A stretch of DNA of 64,000 nt. It comes from Sycobia sp. Sy_11. Lineage: Eukaryota; Arthropoda; Insecta; Hymenoptera; Epichrysomallidae. Shown here piece by piece: positions 23,127 through 34,307 of this stretch. Position 1 is the first letter of the stretch. Every line of letters begins with the position of its first letter. Under the pieces are notes generated by a model. The model saw only the letters and a list, made by a program, of their open reading frames with translations. It was not told the DNA's origin and ran no database searches. The translations under genes and the position numbers were made by a program. Location: contig JACCIC010000014.1 of NCBI GenBank assembly GCA_018907035.1, positions 1,154,001-1,218,000 of the forward strand, in the 5' to 3' direction.

Positions 23127-23176
<50 letters not shown>
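23109..23176. repeat. compound (TAG)n-(TA)n microsatellite
   Basis: About seven TAG units pass into about 24 TA units. The array starts inside the last bases of the right mariner terminal repeat. Confidence 0.95.
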
Positions 23177-23178
<2 letters not shown>

Positions 23179-23453
23179 AAGACGTTCATGACTCTTTTAC
23201 AGAAATCGCTTACGCGGCCGAAAGGTAAACAAAGAGGAAAGTAAATTAATTAAAAGTTGTACCGCCGGCCGCAGCCTCCGCCGGCTAAGGGTCTAAATAG
23301 GTTATTTCGAGTAGAACTCGAGCTAATTGATTTTTCTTAAACGAGCGTAAAGTTTTTTAAGCGCGCAACGGTGCGGCGCACTTTTCCTATCGAGTTTCGC
23401 TCGCCCTCCTCCGCCTCTAAATCGTCCGTCAAGACGCGGTAGGGGCTCGCGTG

Positions 23454-23500
<47 letters not shown>

Positions 23501-24385
23501 AATAGCTCAACGAGATCGCTCCAAAGCATGATAGGGGATTCTTTTTCTCGTAAACAATATGCGGGGAGAGCGGAGGATGCCCCCCCCGCGCTTTATAAGC
23601 GAAGTGGTTCATTTTACTATGGATTAATTTACATACCATCATTTTTACTTCGCAACACAAAAGAATTCGGTCATTTCTAAAAACAATAAAAGAAAATTTC
23701 AGTATAACGAAATTGTCGAGGATGGGAGGGGAATAAAGTGAGACTCACAAAAATACGTTATATATTAATTAATTTATCCAATTTGCAGATATCTGCAGAT
23801 CTTTCGACGTCTCCTGCATTTGTCCATTATCATGCTGTTGATTGACGCGCCGGATTAACGTATAACATCGGTTAAGGTGATGTCGAGATAAATAATTAAC
23901 TGGTCATAGTAAGAAAATGATTGTTCTAAATTAAAAAATAAAACAAAAAACAAAAATGATACCGATAAAACGCGTGTAAAGCGAAATTATATAAGTCTGC
24001 TACCTTCTCAATAATGATTTTTTTTTAATCTAAATAATTGAGATCGCGATAAGACATTTGTTAATAATCATTTGGTTGTAGAGTGTATAGGAATATTTAG
24101 GATTTGCATTATTTTTCTTAAAATTCGCTTCATATTGCTGTCTTCTGTCGTGGATAAGGTAAAGATCTTATCATTTCATATAGATGATTTCTTAGAGATT
24201 CTAGAAATGCTAAATACATGTGAAAGTTTGGAAAAATGTGTACGGTTTATTCGAGTAAGTGTCGAACATAGAATTGGATAATAGTCGGAAAATTACCGAA
24301 TTAGTTTTCTTTTTTAATTTAACGATTCGTTATTGGAAAATGCATACATTTTTTGTTATTAGACGTTATATTTCATATTATATGT
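23177..24385. other. non-coding DNA between two mariners
   Basis: No gene. A GC-richer patch lies at about 23255-23450. The remainder is AT-rich. Confidence 0.55.
23458..23497. repeat. (TA)n microsatellite
   Basis: About 20 TA units without interruption. Confidence 0.96.
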
Positions 24386-24387
24386 TA

Positions 24388-24417
24388 TTGGATGTACAAA
24401 TAAGTTTCCGCCGTTTT
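24388..24417 (+). repeat. mariner terminal inverted repeat, left
   Basis: Starts TTGGATGTACAAATAAG and includes TCCGCCG. Preceded by the TA target site. Confidence 0.88.
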
Positions 24418-24459
24418 TTTATAAATAAGAATTTATTGTAAAAAAAGATACACATAATG

Positions 24460-24537
24460 TCATTCAAAATATTGCGCATCACTTTCTATTACTTTTGACC
24501 ATCTTTCAGGCAGTAAGTGGATACCCCGTCTCAAAAA
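24460..24537 (-). pseudogene. mariner transposase C-terminal 25 codons
   Basis: In a different frame from the N-terminal fragment, the - strand reads FLRRGIHLLPERWSKVIES and ends DAQYFE and a stop at 24460-24462. This is the typical mariner C-terminus. It overlaps the end of the N-terminal frame because the deletion junction is out of frame. Confidence 0.85.
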
Positions 24538-24836
24538 TTACTCATCTTTTGAAACGATCGTGCAAGTTCTTGCATTTGGCACGAAGCTTCCTCCAGTAAA
24601 GCTTCCAATTCTGTGTCATCATACACGTTGAGCCTTCCACTGCGTGTTTTGTCCTCCACGTCAAAATCACCACTTTTACATTTTTGGAACCACTCCCGAC
24701 AACTTCTCTCACTTAAATTAACATCACCATATGCTTCTATGAGTAGCCGATGTGCTTCAGCTGCAGATTGCTTTAAATGAAAGAAGTAAATTAACAATTC
24801 CCTCAAATGACGCTTCCTTGGCTCAAAACTTGACAT
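24531..24836 (-). pseudogene. mariner transposase N-terminal fragment
   Basis: Starts at ATG 24834-24836 with MSSFEPRKRHLRELLIYFF. Continues through the mariner N-terminal DNA-binding region (SAAEAHRLLIEAYGD, CREWFQKCKSGDFDVEDK, SGRLNVYDD, LEALLEE) for about 100 residues, then stops at the deletion junction. The upstream in-frame codons belong to the 5' non-coding part, so the family-typical MSSF start is preferred. It might still bind terminal repeats if expressed, but it lacks the catalytic domain. Confidence 0.88.
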
Positions 24837-24978
24837 CTTAACAAGATGTAAACCAAGTGATGCTAGCAAAAAGTCAGAGGTATGAAAAAGTTATACTGTT
24901 TCCAGATGACAACATATACTATACGACCTTTTACAGCTGACAATTTCGATTTTATCTTATCGGTGGTGTCACCTTTTC

Positions 24979-25008
24979 AAAGCGGCGGACAGTTATTTTT
25001 ACACCTAA
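24979..25008 (-). repeat. mariner terminal inverted repeat, right
   Basis: On the - strand starts TTAGGTGTAAAAATAACTG and includes TCCGCCG. Followed by TA. Confidence 0.88.
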
Positions 25009-25010
25009 TA

Positions 25011-25513
25011 TATTAGAAGTTATATTTATACAACCAAGTGGTTATTTGCTAACTTTAGCATCGAATTGTTGAAAATTTACTCTAAATTTTAAGTGATCTA
25101 ATACATACATTTATAAAAGAAAAACCATTAATATGCATATATGGTAATAGTAGTTCTTTCACCTACTATATTTCATGATTGAATCAATTACACAATCACT
25201 AATTAATTCAATAACTTTCAATTACATGACCCACCGAAAATTTATTATATTTTGTAAATTAAAAAATTAGTAAAATTACTAAAATTTTACACTATATTTT
25301 CAAAAAATGAACATGTATTTTATTCCGTAATATCTACCAAGAAATTCAAGAGGAAAAAGCTACTTTTTTGCTAAAACCATTCGTATAATTTTTTTTCGTC
25401 TTCTTGATCCTCGTTAACTTTTTCATTTTGCTCACACACGTTCCCGCAATATCGTACAATTACAGTGTACGTGGGTGCAAGGCGCAGGAGAGAGTGGGAA
25501 GTGAGACGGAGAG
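25011..25513. other. AT-rich non-coding DNA
   Basis: No gene. AT-rich sequence to about 25440, then mixed sequence before a GA tract. Confidence 0.55.
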
Positions 25514-25550
25514 CGAGAGAGAGAGAGAGAGAGAGAAGAGAGAGGAGAGA
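25514..25550. repeat. (GA)n microsatellite, imperfect
   Basis: GA repeats with AA and GG interruptions. Confidence 0.9.
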
Positions 25551-25586
25551 ACAGGGTGTGTATTAATTACACACGGTAAATAGTGA

Positions 25587-25625
25587 ATATATATATATAT
25601 ATATATATATATGTGCGTGTGTGTA
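25587..25625. repeat. (TA)n-(TG)n compound microsatellite
   Basis: About 13 AT units followed by GTGCGTGTGTGTATG. Confidence 0.93.
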
Positions 25626-25999
25626 TGCCCCGGGCCGTGCCCCTGCTGTGAGGCGCCAACTTTGAAACAATTAAGCAGGATTTGTTATCTCATGCGCGAG
25701 TAGATTGTACAGAAGAGACCGAGGGTAACGAAAATAAAGCTGCTAATTATCGTGCGTTCTGATAATTATTAGTACTCGACGAATGATAAAGTATTAATTC
25801 TTCTTAAAAATGCGCGCGAGCTCGAATTGTTCCTTTCAATGTGCACTTTATACGACGTATTAATTTTACTCCGAGGGAGGAAAAATAAAAATAACGCAAA
25901 AAAGAACAAAAATAAGCTTCTCCATTATAAAAATATGAGCGTTAAGTGGCACAACATATACACGGTCGTGAGAGAAAACGTTATTAATATTTCTAGTAA
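25626..25999. other. non-coding DNA
   Basis: No gene. Mixed AT-rich sequence between two microsatellites. Confidence 0.5.
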
Positions 26000-26012
26000 A
26001 GTATGTATGTAT

Positions 26013-26057
<45 letters not shown>
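26000..26057. repeat. (GTAT)n-(TA)n compound microsatellite
   Basis: About five GTAT units pass into about 19 TA units. Confidence 0.95.
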
Positions 26058-26060
<3 letters not shown>

Positions 26061-26275
26061 CAGGGTTTGTTTAAAATTTTCATTTTACTTCGGCGCTTTA
26101 TCGTAAGTCTCGTTATTGGATCGCAGCATACACGCAGGTTTGGCCATTTAACAGACTGCTTTTATTAGAATAAAAATGAAACGAATGAGCGGATGCATAT
26201 ATGGAATATTAAACATATTGAGGCTTTATACGATTTACTGCAAGTTGTTAATAAACAGTACTTAATCAACAATAC

Positions 26276-26290
26276 ATATATGTATGTATG

Positions 26291-26375
<85 letters not shown>
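26276..26375. repeat. (TATG)n-(TA)n-(CA)n compound microsatellite
   Basis: A 100-base array with three successive motifs: TATG, then TA (about 25 units), then ACAC (about 15 units). One of the longest composite arrays here. Every open frame over it on both strands is a repeat translation. Confidence 0.97.
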
Positions 26376-26378
<3 letters not shown>

Positions 26379-27013
26379 TTGAATCGACAATAGAATAAAT
26401 ACACCCCATATTGACAAATGACTCGTCATTTACGTATATTAACAATTGCAATTGTAGAATTCACTTCTATTGGAAACGGCGCTGTATATAAATAGATACC
26501 GTATTTAAATTTAGCATCGCGCCTTGAAAAGGGATTATTTTTATTGTTATTTACGCCGTGCGCATATATAATTTAAATCGAGCGACTGAAATTGCTAAGA
26601 GCAAGAGCAAATAAGTGGAGGGGAGGCGGAAGCGTCGAGAATTGTCTCGCGGAAATATATATAATATACACGTACATATAAAAAAAAAGCTCTCTCGACA
26701 AGAAATATTTATTTCCCCGGTACGGAAAAGGAGTACAGTACTCGGCGTGCGTTGAAAGGAGCATTCATTAGATTAAAAAAGATACTTTTGTCATAATATA
26801 GAGGGCAATAAAGTAAAAAACAACAAAAAAGGAAGAAAGAAACAAGGCACGGCAGTTACAAACGAGCGACACTCGCTTATAACAAGTGTCGCAGTTTGTT
26901 TGCCCGGTCTCGTGTGACAAGGTAAAACGAAAATATAACAATGCCCCAGGTAAGAAATTGGATTTGCGGTATATATATCATAAGTATGTAGCTGACCCGA
27001 AACGCAGAGGATT

Positions 27014-27014
<1 letters not shown>
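26376..27014. other. AT-rich non-coding DNA
   Basis: No gene recognised in this stretch between two TA arrays. Confidence 0.55.

Positions 27015-27072
<58 letters not shown>
27015..27072. repeat. (TA)n microsatellite
   Basis: About 29 TA units without interruption. Confidence 0.97.
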
Positions 27073-27074
<2 letters not shown>

Positions 27075-28426
27075 AGATAGATTTGTCAAATAGCGATAAA
27101 AGATTTCGAAAAAGGAAAAGAATATTTCAGATTTTGGTTAGATTGTCAGTTTGTAAAAGCAAAAAAACTAATACTTAAAATAACGTAGTTACAACAGATT
27201 ATTATTTGAAAGTTTAAGCAAATTTTCCGCTTTAATTTAAATGACTAACTTAATCGACTAATAAAGAGTTTTAATGACTTATAAATACAAAATTTATTAT
27301 GTTTATAAAACAAACATATCAACAAATAAATAAATTAATAAATAAAAGAATGTTTGAAAAGTTTTTAGCCCGCGTCTATTGTAACTTAAATGCCCATAGT
27401 CCATATAAATAATTAAATATGCATACTTTACGAAAAATATTGCATTTTAAAAAATTCATACGAATATCTGTGCGCGAAAACATTATACGCGTAAAAACGT
27501 AAAGTGGCAAATCGTTAACGAATTAATTTTAACGCGATTACACGTATATTTTATGTATTTATATAAAATTGTAATTTCAGCGTATAATTTACAGCGACTT
27601 CCTTCATAAAGCGGGAACATTGTTTTGCGCGTGAGCACGCGCGTCCGTGCATTAGTACAATATATTTTTGATCGAGTTCTCCCAAATACAACGCTTGCAA
27701 TTGATTAAATAAAAAAAAAAATTTCAATGTATCCTCTCATCCGTATAGAATGGGGCGGCATTTGAATCCTCGGGAATTCAAAACGTCCTACTGATATTTT
27801 TCAGAAATATTACACTCACATTAGTAGCGTAATTTGACGGAACTTTTTTTAACGAATAAATGCAAAGCAAATTAATACGTGCAATTAAAACTTTACACAT
27901 TAATAATAGATCGACGTATTTTTTCATTGCTTCAGAATATATATGACAACTTTATCTTCTTCTTTTACATAAATTATTATCGACAAATAATCGTCACGTA
28001 CTTTATACATTTTTGTCGATTATCATTCTAACGATCTAGAGGGACCCGTTCAAAAGGCACATTAACACGCAGACATAACGATGCCAGGCTCGATTCCCAA
28101 CCGTCGAGAGCCCGGAAAATACCGCGCCCCCGCGCAATGTGATCCCGACAATGTCGCAGTAATGCGGAATTAAATGCCAGACTCTGGCGGTTGGCGACCT
28201 AACTGTACACAACAGGGGGCGGGGGGCAAACTTGGACGTTTGTACGCAGGTCGACGGCGGAGGGAGCGAGCGAGCAAGCCGATGGCCGTTAAGCCCCTTT
28301 ACTTCGCTCTGAAGCGCCGCTCGTCCTGTTGTAAAATAAAAATATGAAGCACCGCGAAAATAACTTCGCGTAGAATAATTTTGATATTTGTACAACAATG
28401 ATGCGCGCGAACTGACACGTGTCAAT

Positions 28427-28430
<4 letters not shown>
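27073..28430. other. AT-rich DNA, then a GC-richer patch
   Basis: AT-rich to about 28060. Then a GC-richer patch to about 28330 with a G run at 28215-28227. No gene; the - strand frame over the patch has no domain. Confidence 0.55.

Positions 28431-28488
<58 letters not shown>
28431..28488. repeat. (GA)n microsatellite
   Basis: About 28 GA units without interruption. Confidence 0.97.
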
Positions 28489-28490
<2 letters not shown>

Positions 28491-29273
28491 AATCATACAG
28501 TCATCGATCAAAGGTCGCCGGTTATTTTTGCACCTGTAAATATTGGAAGTATATATTACTCGTGATATTCGAAAATATAAAATTCAAATATTTATAAGTA
28601 ATGAATTAAGATGGTCGATTGAAATAGATGGTCCAAATTCGGACGAAACGATTGATTTCGAAAAAAATCCGATTCAATATTTACAGTTAGGAGTTTAAAA
28701 ATATCTCTGTGGCAGCTTAAAACGGTTATTTGAGATGTTCAGTTAAAATTATTTTAAAATTATAAAAAAAACATATCTTTCATTGCTGCTGTATCCTGAC
28801 AAAAAGATAACATTGTGATCGTCTAATTAAATTGTATACCAAAAAATATTAAAATTCTTAAAAAGTTTGTGCTTTGCAAATGATTGACAGAAATTTTTTT
28901 TATTTTATTGCAAAATAAAGGTAAAATAAATATCATGGGCGCAGTATTAAATAGACGCGGACATAATAGATGAATTAATCGTCTGTATAATGAATTGTCT
29001 ATGATGATAATAAGTTAAAAATTCCCTGAGTGACAAGAGCTAACATTTTTTAACATGGCACAACAACGCAGATCTAAATCGCTTCGAACTTTGCTATAAA
29101 ATTTTAACACGCTTTTTTTAAAGAGTCTTCTTTTAGAAATCGATTTTCTTTTCATAAATGTACAATGAGATCAGGATCGCTTTAATCGAAAACGAATTAT
29201 TTAAATTTTGTCCGACCCAGAGGACGTACGCTTCATAGATTTTAGGCGCCACACCAGTGCAATATAAATCCGT

Positions 29274-29276
<3 letters not shown>
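28489..29276. other. AT-rich non-coding DNA
   Basis: No gene or repeat recognised. Confidence 0.55.

Positions 29277-29331
<55 letters not shown>
29277..29331. repeat. (TA)n microsatellite
   Basis: About 27 TA units, ending about 45 bases left of the probable SINE head. Confidence 0.97.
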
Positions 29332-29335
<4 letters not shown>

Positions 29336-29377
29336 CCACAACAATGTGAAGCTCGAACAGTCGATTGTAAATTTAGA

Positions 29378-29660
29378 GCAGTCGTTGGCTCAGGCGGTAA
29401 AGGCATCGGTTTGTTTACATACATCGTTAAACGCCGGGCTTGAACCGCCGCAAGCCAAGGCTGCTCGACGATCCCGAGTTCGATTCCCGTCGATCGGAAT
29501 CTTTTTCGGCGAACACTTTACCAAACAGTGTCCGCCAGATTTTTCCGTTGGTTGAAATTGAACTCGTTATGTGTATGTGTGTCTGTGTCTCCCAAAAAAG
29601 GACGGATTTCAAGTCCGTTAAAACAAAAAATAAATAATAATAATAATAAATACATAATAA
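29378..29660 (+). mobile_element. probable tRNA-derived SINE
   Basis: The head has an RNA polymerase III A box, TGGCTCAGGCGG (29386-29397), and a B box, GTTCGATTCC (29478-29487), followed by about 150 bases of unrelated body. A small hairpin (ACGGA...TCCGT) is followed by a tail of AAAACAAAAAATAAAT and AAT/ATA repeats to about 29660. This order of tRNA-like head, body and A-rich simple-repeat tail is that of a SINE. The A-to-B distance (80 bases) is longer than in a tRNA gene, so this is not a functional tRNA. A second B-box-like word (GGTTCAAGCC) sits on the - strand near 29437-29446. No clear target duplication was found. Confidence 0.55.
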
Positions 29661-29709
29661 TAATAAACAAAACCAGCTCAACTAACTCCAAGCATATAAG
29701 TATATGATT

Positions 29710-29711
<2 letters not shown>

Positions 29712-29762
<51 letters not shown>
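29712..29762. repeat. (TA)n microsatellite
   Basis: About 25 TA units shortly beyond the SINE tail. Confidence 0.97.
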
Positions 29763-29765
<3 letters not shown>

Positions 29766-30061
29766 TATGTATATATACATATAAATAAATGTGTAAATAA
29801 CGCTTTGTTAGTTTTACTATTTCATCAAGTGTTATTTGCATATTTATTTTATTTTTATAACATATTATATATAATCTATGCACATATACATATATACATA
29901 TCACTCTAATTTTTTGCTCTCTCGTCGACCCCGTAGAAGAAAGCGCTCAAAGAGCCTCGTCAACCCCGCGCGCTATGCGGACGAATTTCGTCTATAAAGT
30001 CGTCTGCGAGAGAAAGGTGTGCGGCGGGGTAGGATTGACACAGCCGCTATGTATAAAATAT

Positions 30062-30064
<3 letters not shown>
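29763..30064. other. non-coding DNA
   Basis: AT-rich to about 29910, then GC-richer. No gene. Confidence 0.5.

Positions 30065-30113
<49 letters not shown>
30065..30113. repeat. (TA)n microsatellite
   Basis: About 24 TA units, ending directly at GGGGGAGG. Confidence 0.97.
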
Positions 30114-30116
<3 letters not shown>

Positions 30117-30885
30117 GGAGGTAAGGGCACTACACAGTTCCAAGGCGATCCCCAAGATTGCTCCAATAAAACAGGCGCGCGCACGGTCGCCGCTCGCGCC
30201 GAGTCCGAGCGAATTAATTTAAGACGCCCGGCGCGAGGGGAGAGCCCAGCAATTTCCGCAATTTTTCTACCTCTCTTCACTTTCTCCGGCTTGTCGCGCA
30301 CACATACACACGCCACGCACATAGAGAAAGCTCGCGCTCGGTCCAAGGTCCTCGTCGCTTGCTTCTTTTCCTCCCTTCCCCTCTATATGTCGTTTATATG
30401 CGCTCTCCCTCGCCTCCTCGATTTCCCGCGCGCTCACAAACTGTACATGGTTGTCTTTCTACCTCTATCACTCTCACTCTCACCATCATTCTTCCCCTCC
30501 CCCCTTATCACGCTCTCTCGCTCTCGCTCTCTCTCTCTCCCTCTCCCTCTCTGCCTCTCTCGCTTCTACGCACCTTCTTGCCACACTGATCCGATTATAC
30601 GATCTCTCGGGTGGCGGAGGCGACGACGACGGCGACGGCTTCGGCGACATTGAGGAGAAACACGCGAAACGCGCACGTCCCCGTCGTCCTCGTCCCGTTG
30701 CCCGAGAACTTCCTTCCTCCCTTACGCTCTCTCTCTCTCTCTCTCTCTCTCCTCTTCTGGCGATGAAGACACCAGGACTTTTTCCCGGGCTTTGGGATTT
30801 ATCGACTTTTTTCTCTTTTCTATCTCCCTTTCTATATCTCTCTCTCTTTTTTTTTATTTCGCACAACCGTCCCGGCACGGCGTGA
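30114..30885. other. GC-rich, pyrimidine-rich island
   Basis: CpG-containing island with C/T-rich segments at about 30455-30570 and a GAC/GGC triplet run at about 30609-30645. Open frames on both strands are long only because of the skewed composition. No domain seen. Confidence 0.55.
30721..30752. repeat. (CT)n microsatellite
   Basis: CT array inside the pyrimidine-rich island. A second imperfect CT segment lies at 30518-30560. Confidence 0.92.
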
Positions 30886-33800
30886 GAAATCTTGAAATTA
30901 ATAAAACCTCCATAAAGTAAGAGCAGGAAAAAACTTTCCCAATCCTGTGTCAAATTGAAATTTATTCGTATTCCCAGGAACTGTATTATTATATTGTACA
31001 TCCTGTATTAATCTGTATATATATGTAAAAGCTTTCCTTTGGATATTAAGTCGGTTATTTTAAAATTATTTTACTTATTTAGACTTTAGATATTTGTGTA
31101 TAATCAATCATAAAAGATATGTAAAGTAATAAAACTATTTTTATTTGTATACAAAATCATTTCTTTTGCTTTATACAGTAAAAGATTGGTTGGATTTATA
31201 AATCAATTTATGACGGTTAGCAAGAAAATTCGTAAACTTTATAAAATATTTATTAAATTAATAACATTTACCAAATCAGGTTGATCTGAACAAAAAACTT
31301 TAGTTGCCGTTGCCGATTTCCTTCTTTTTTTAATAATGAAATTGATAAAATTATTAAAAATTTTTTATCATTTTAATCATGTGTATATGACTATGCATTT
31401 ATTAGCTTAATCACAATTAATTGACAAATAATTAAAAAAAAAAATTAATATTCCAGTAAACTGAATCATTAATCGTCATGAATATGAATGATATGTTAAA
31501 TTCTAATTTTTCGTAGAACCCCGGAATTTTGAAAAAAATCCTCATTGCTAAATTATCGCATTTTTCTAAAGAAATATGGTTTAAGGTCGGGCCTAAGTTA
31601 GGGCCAAACTATGAAGACGTTGGCAAGTCGAGAAGCGTATCCCGGAACGGCATAGTAATGCCAAACGTTAAAATGTTCAAAATGTCAAGAAGCATACAAT
31701 TGTACTATTTTATTGTTTTTAAAATTATTGATATTTTATGCGGTCACAGATGGTCGCTTTATATTATTGTTCAATTGAGCAAATAATAGATGGCGCCATT
31801 AACTGGTATTTGAGTCATGTTAGAAGAGTTCCATAACCTCTATACATGAATTTTCGAGCACTTTAAATTAAAAATGACGAAAATTTTTTACGCCTCTAGG
31901 GGACGTATAGATACTCTAAAGGTTAACTAAAAAGTGCAAATCTTACTGATTTTAATCACACGACGAACTATCAAGTTGGTGCTTCAACTGAAGTATGGAC
32001 GTCCATACTAGTTTATACATACAAAATTCTTTAAAAAAATTATAGTCTACTTGCGAGTGTTATGAGCTGGAATATCAGCTGCCATGATTAGCAGTATAAT
32101 TCAAATGAGTGAATCACTATTGTTTTATTAATTAAAACTTGATTATTACTGTTATAAATAAATTCGTAATAATAGTCACTTTGGTGTATAGAAAATTTTA
32201 TAATTGAAAATTGTATAAGTATGGTAATATTAACAATTTCATTAGAAAAATTCTTTATCCGCTTAAAGTTAAACCACGCGTTAAATTCATAAATTATTAT
32301 TTTTAAAAATTTCATTGTAACTTACTGTTTACTAAACCAATAAATAGTTTATCAAAATACCAACAATATTTAGATAAGTCAATCCATTCTCACAAGGGGA
32401 GTTTATAGTGACGGTAAATATTGACTATATTTAACCCAATCCCTTCAAGTCAATGGAGTAAATGCATTAAATATAAGAAAAAAATGAATGCCTGATCTTT
32501 TGCTTTTTCATTCCAATGTTTATTAAATCTCTTTATCATTAATTAAATATTATATTAAATGATATTATTTCTTTTACCAGCAATTTATACAATTCTCAAA
32601 TATTGTACCCTTTTCCACAATGAATAATTTTCTACAGTTAAACATAGTATACAATAAATTTATATAAAAATAATTTTATATAAAATTCTAAACTGAGTTA
32701 TGATTTACTCATTTTTTTCGAACATTTAATGAATCTGTTAAATACATTTTTCAATAAAATAACATAATGATATTTAAGTTATTACATATAAAATTCTTTT
32801 ATTTTATGTTTTAAATGGTTGTTTATTTTATGTTGAATACTAATTTTTACTGTATATCCCTAATTATTAATGAAACATTTTTCTAAACGAAATTAGATTA
32901 ATATAGAATTCTTTATAGTTAATCCCTTTGTAGCTAAATCTCCGTTAACAAACTCATACTATTCCGTAAAAAATTACATACTATTCCGTAAAATACTATT
33001 TATAATCGTTATATAAAGATTAAATCTAATTTGTAAAATAAAATAAAATTATTATTTCAATAAACTTCTGGTTAAACACTTGATATGTTTTCATAAATAT
33101 TGCGTTTACCTCTGCCTCCCCTCCCGATTGAGCGATTTTAATAATTCTCAGATTTTATTACATTTTGAAGTATGAAGTAAATCTACCTTAGCGTTAACTG
33201 AACTTGTCGAAATTAAATTTTGAGCATTACAAATTCACATAACTCAAAATAAAAAACAGAAACGATTTTCATTTGTTTGTTTCATGCATTAAGTACTAAT
33301 TCAGGTGCCAATGTTTGAGTATTACGTGTATCTGAGTACTTTAATATATTATAAATGTGGTAACGAACCTTTACATTATGTTATAATAGAAATTATCAAT
33401 AAATTAATTTAATTAAATTTAATTAAATTTATTTAATAATATTGATGTTAATGATACGTATTTTCAATAATATGAAAGTTTAATTAAGTAAATGTTTCGA
33501 TTAGGACAAGGTTTGTTCGATTTTTTCATATTTTTTCTGATAAAAAAACGTTGGATTATTTAAGCCTTGTCTAAATAATATATCAATAACCACTTAAGAA
33601 ACAGCACATAAACTCTTATAGGATGGTAAATCGAGTCCGATCGGTTAGATCTCGGTCTTCGTCGCCACTCCTTGTAGTAATATGCGTCGCACATATTTTA
33701 TTATTTGCCGGCGTTTCGACGCTTTTTCACACATCTACGTAGATAAGATTTATGTGTTTATTGTTTAGATATCCGGAGTTTTAGAATGGTGTCCTAGAGT

Positions 33801-33954
33801 AATGCAGGGTTTCAGAACTCTGATTTTGAAACAGATTACTTAATCTTTAGAACCTGTTCCTTGTCAAGAGACCTTTATTCCTCGTGTTAAATAAATTAAT
33901 TTTATCAAACATTTCTCGAGTCTGATATTTTACTTCCTCATATTTGACACAGCA
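30886..33954. other. AT-rich desert (about 3 kb)
   Basis: No gene. Mostly AT-rich unique sequence, including TTTAATTAAA-type runs at about 33400-33436. A 17-base direct repeat, CATACTATTCCGTAAAA, occurs at 32955-32971 and 32977-32993. The GC-richer segment 33610-33745 is discussed as a possible retroelement tail. Confidence 0.6.
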
Positions 33955-34268
33955 ATATATATATATATATATAAATGGAATAAAAATTTACGAAAACTCA
34001 AAATTTAGTTACATACCATAATTTTTTCTAAGCAGCTGAGCATAAATTAATCAAGATGAAAAGCAACTGTAATACAACAACTAAATTGTATGCGTCAAAA
34101 GCACGACTTATCACACGCCTTTTACTTACAGTGCAATAGTAGCACAAAATAAGAGAGGATGGAAAAAAAATCTCATCGCAGCGCTTCTTTATTATTATAT
34201 CGTTCCTCCTCTCTTCCCAGAGGGGCCAGTATTTAATTTCCTGCAGGAGACGAATCGCGACACCACCC

Positions 34269-34270
34269 GC

Positions 34271-34307
<37 letters not shown>
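34269..34307. repeat. (CT)n-(TA)n compound microsatellite
   Basis: A short CT array followed by seven TA units, the same order as at 655-747. Confidence 0.93.

Larger units (their letters stand above)
24388..25008 (-). mobile_element. internally deleted mariner (621 bp)
   Basis: A different mariner family from the element at 21905. The 30-bp terminal repeats (24388-24417, 24979-25008) agree at 24 of 30 positions and share TCCGCCG. TA flanks both ends (24386-24387, 25009-25010). Inside, on the - strand, an intact N-terminal coding part is joined to the last 25 codons of the gene. The whole middle of the transposase, including the catalytic Asp motifs, is missing, so this is a non-autonomous deletion derivative. 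Confidence 0.9.

Noticed and set aside
29386..29487. tRNA gene
   Set aside because: A and B boxes are 80 bases apart and no cloverleaf with a matching acceptor stem could be drawn; a SINE head fits better.
32068..32092. miR-283-like word (AATATCAGCTG)
   Set aside because: Short match only, no hairpin partner.
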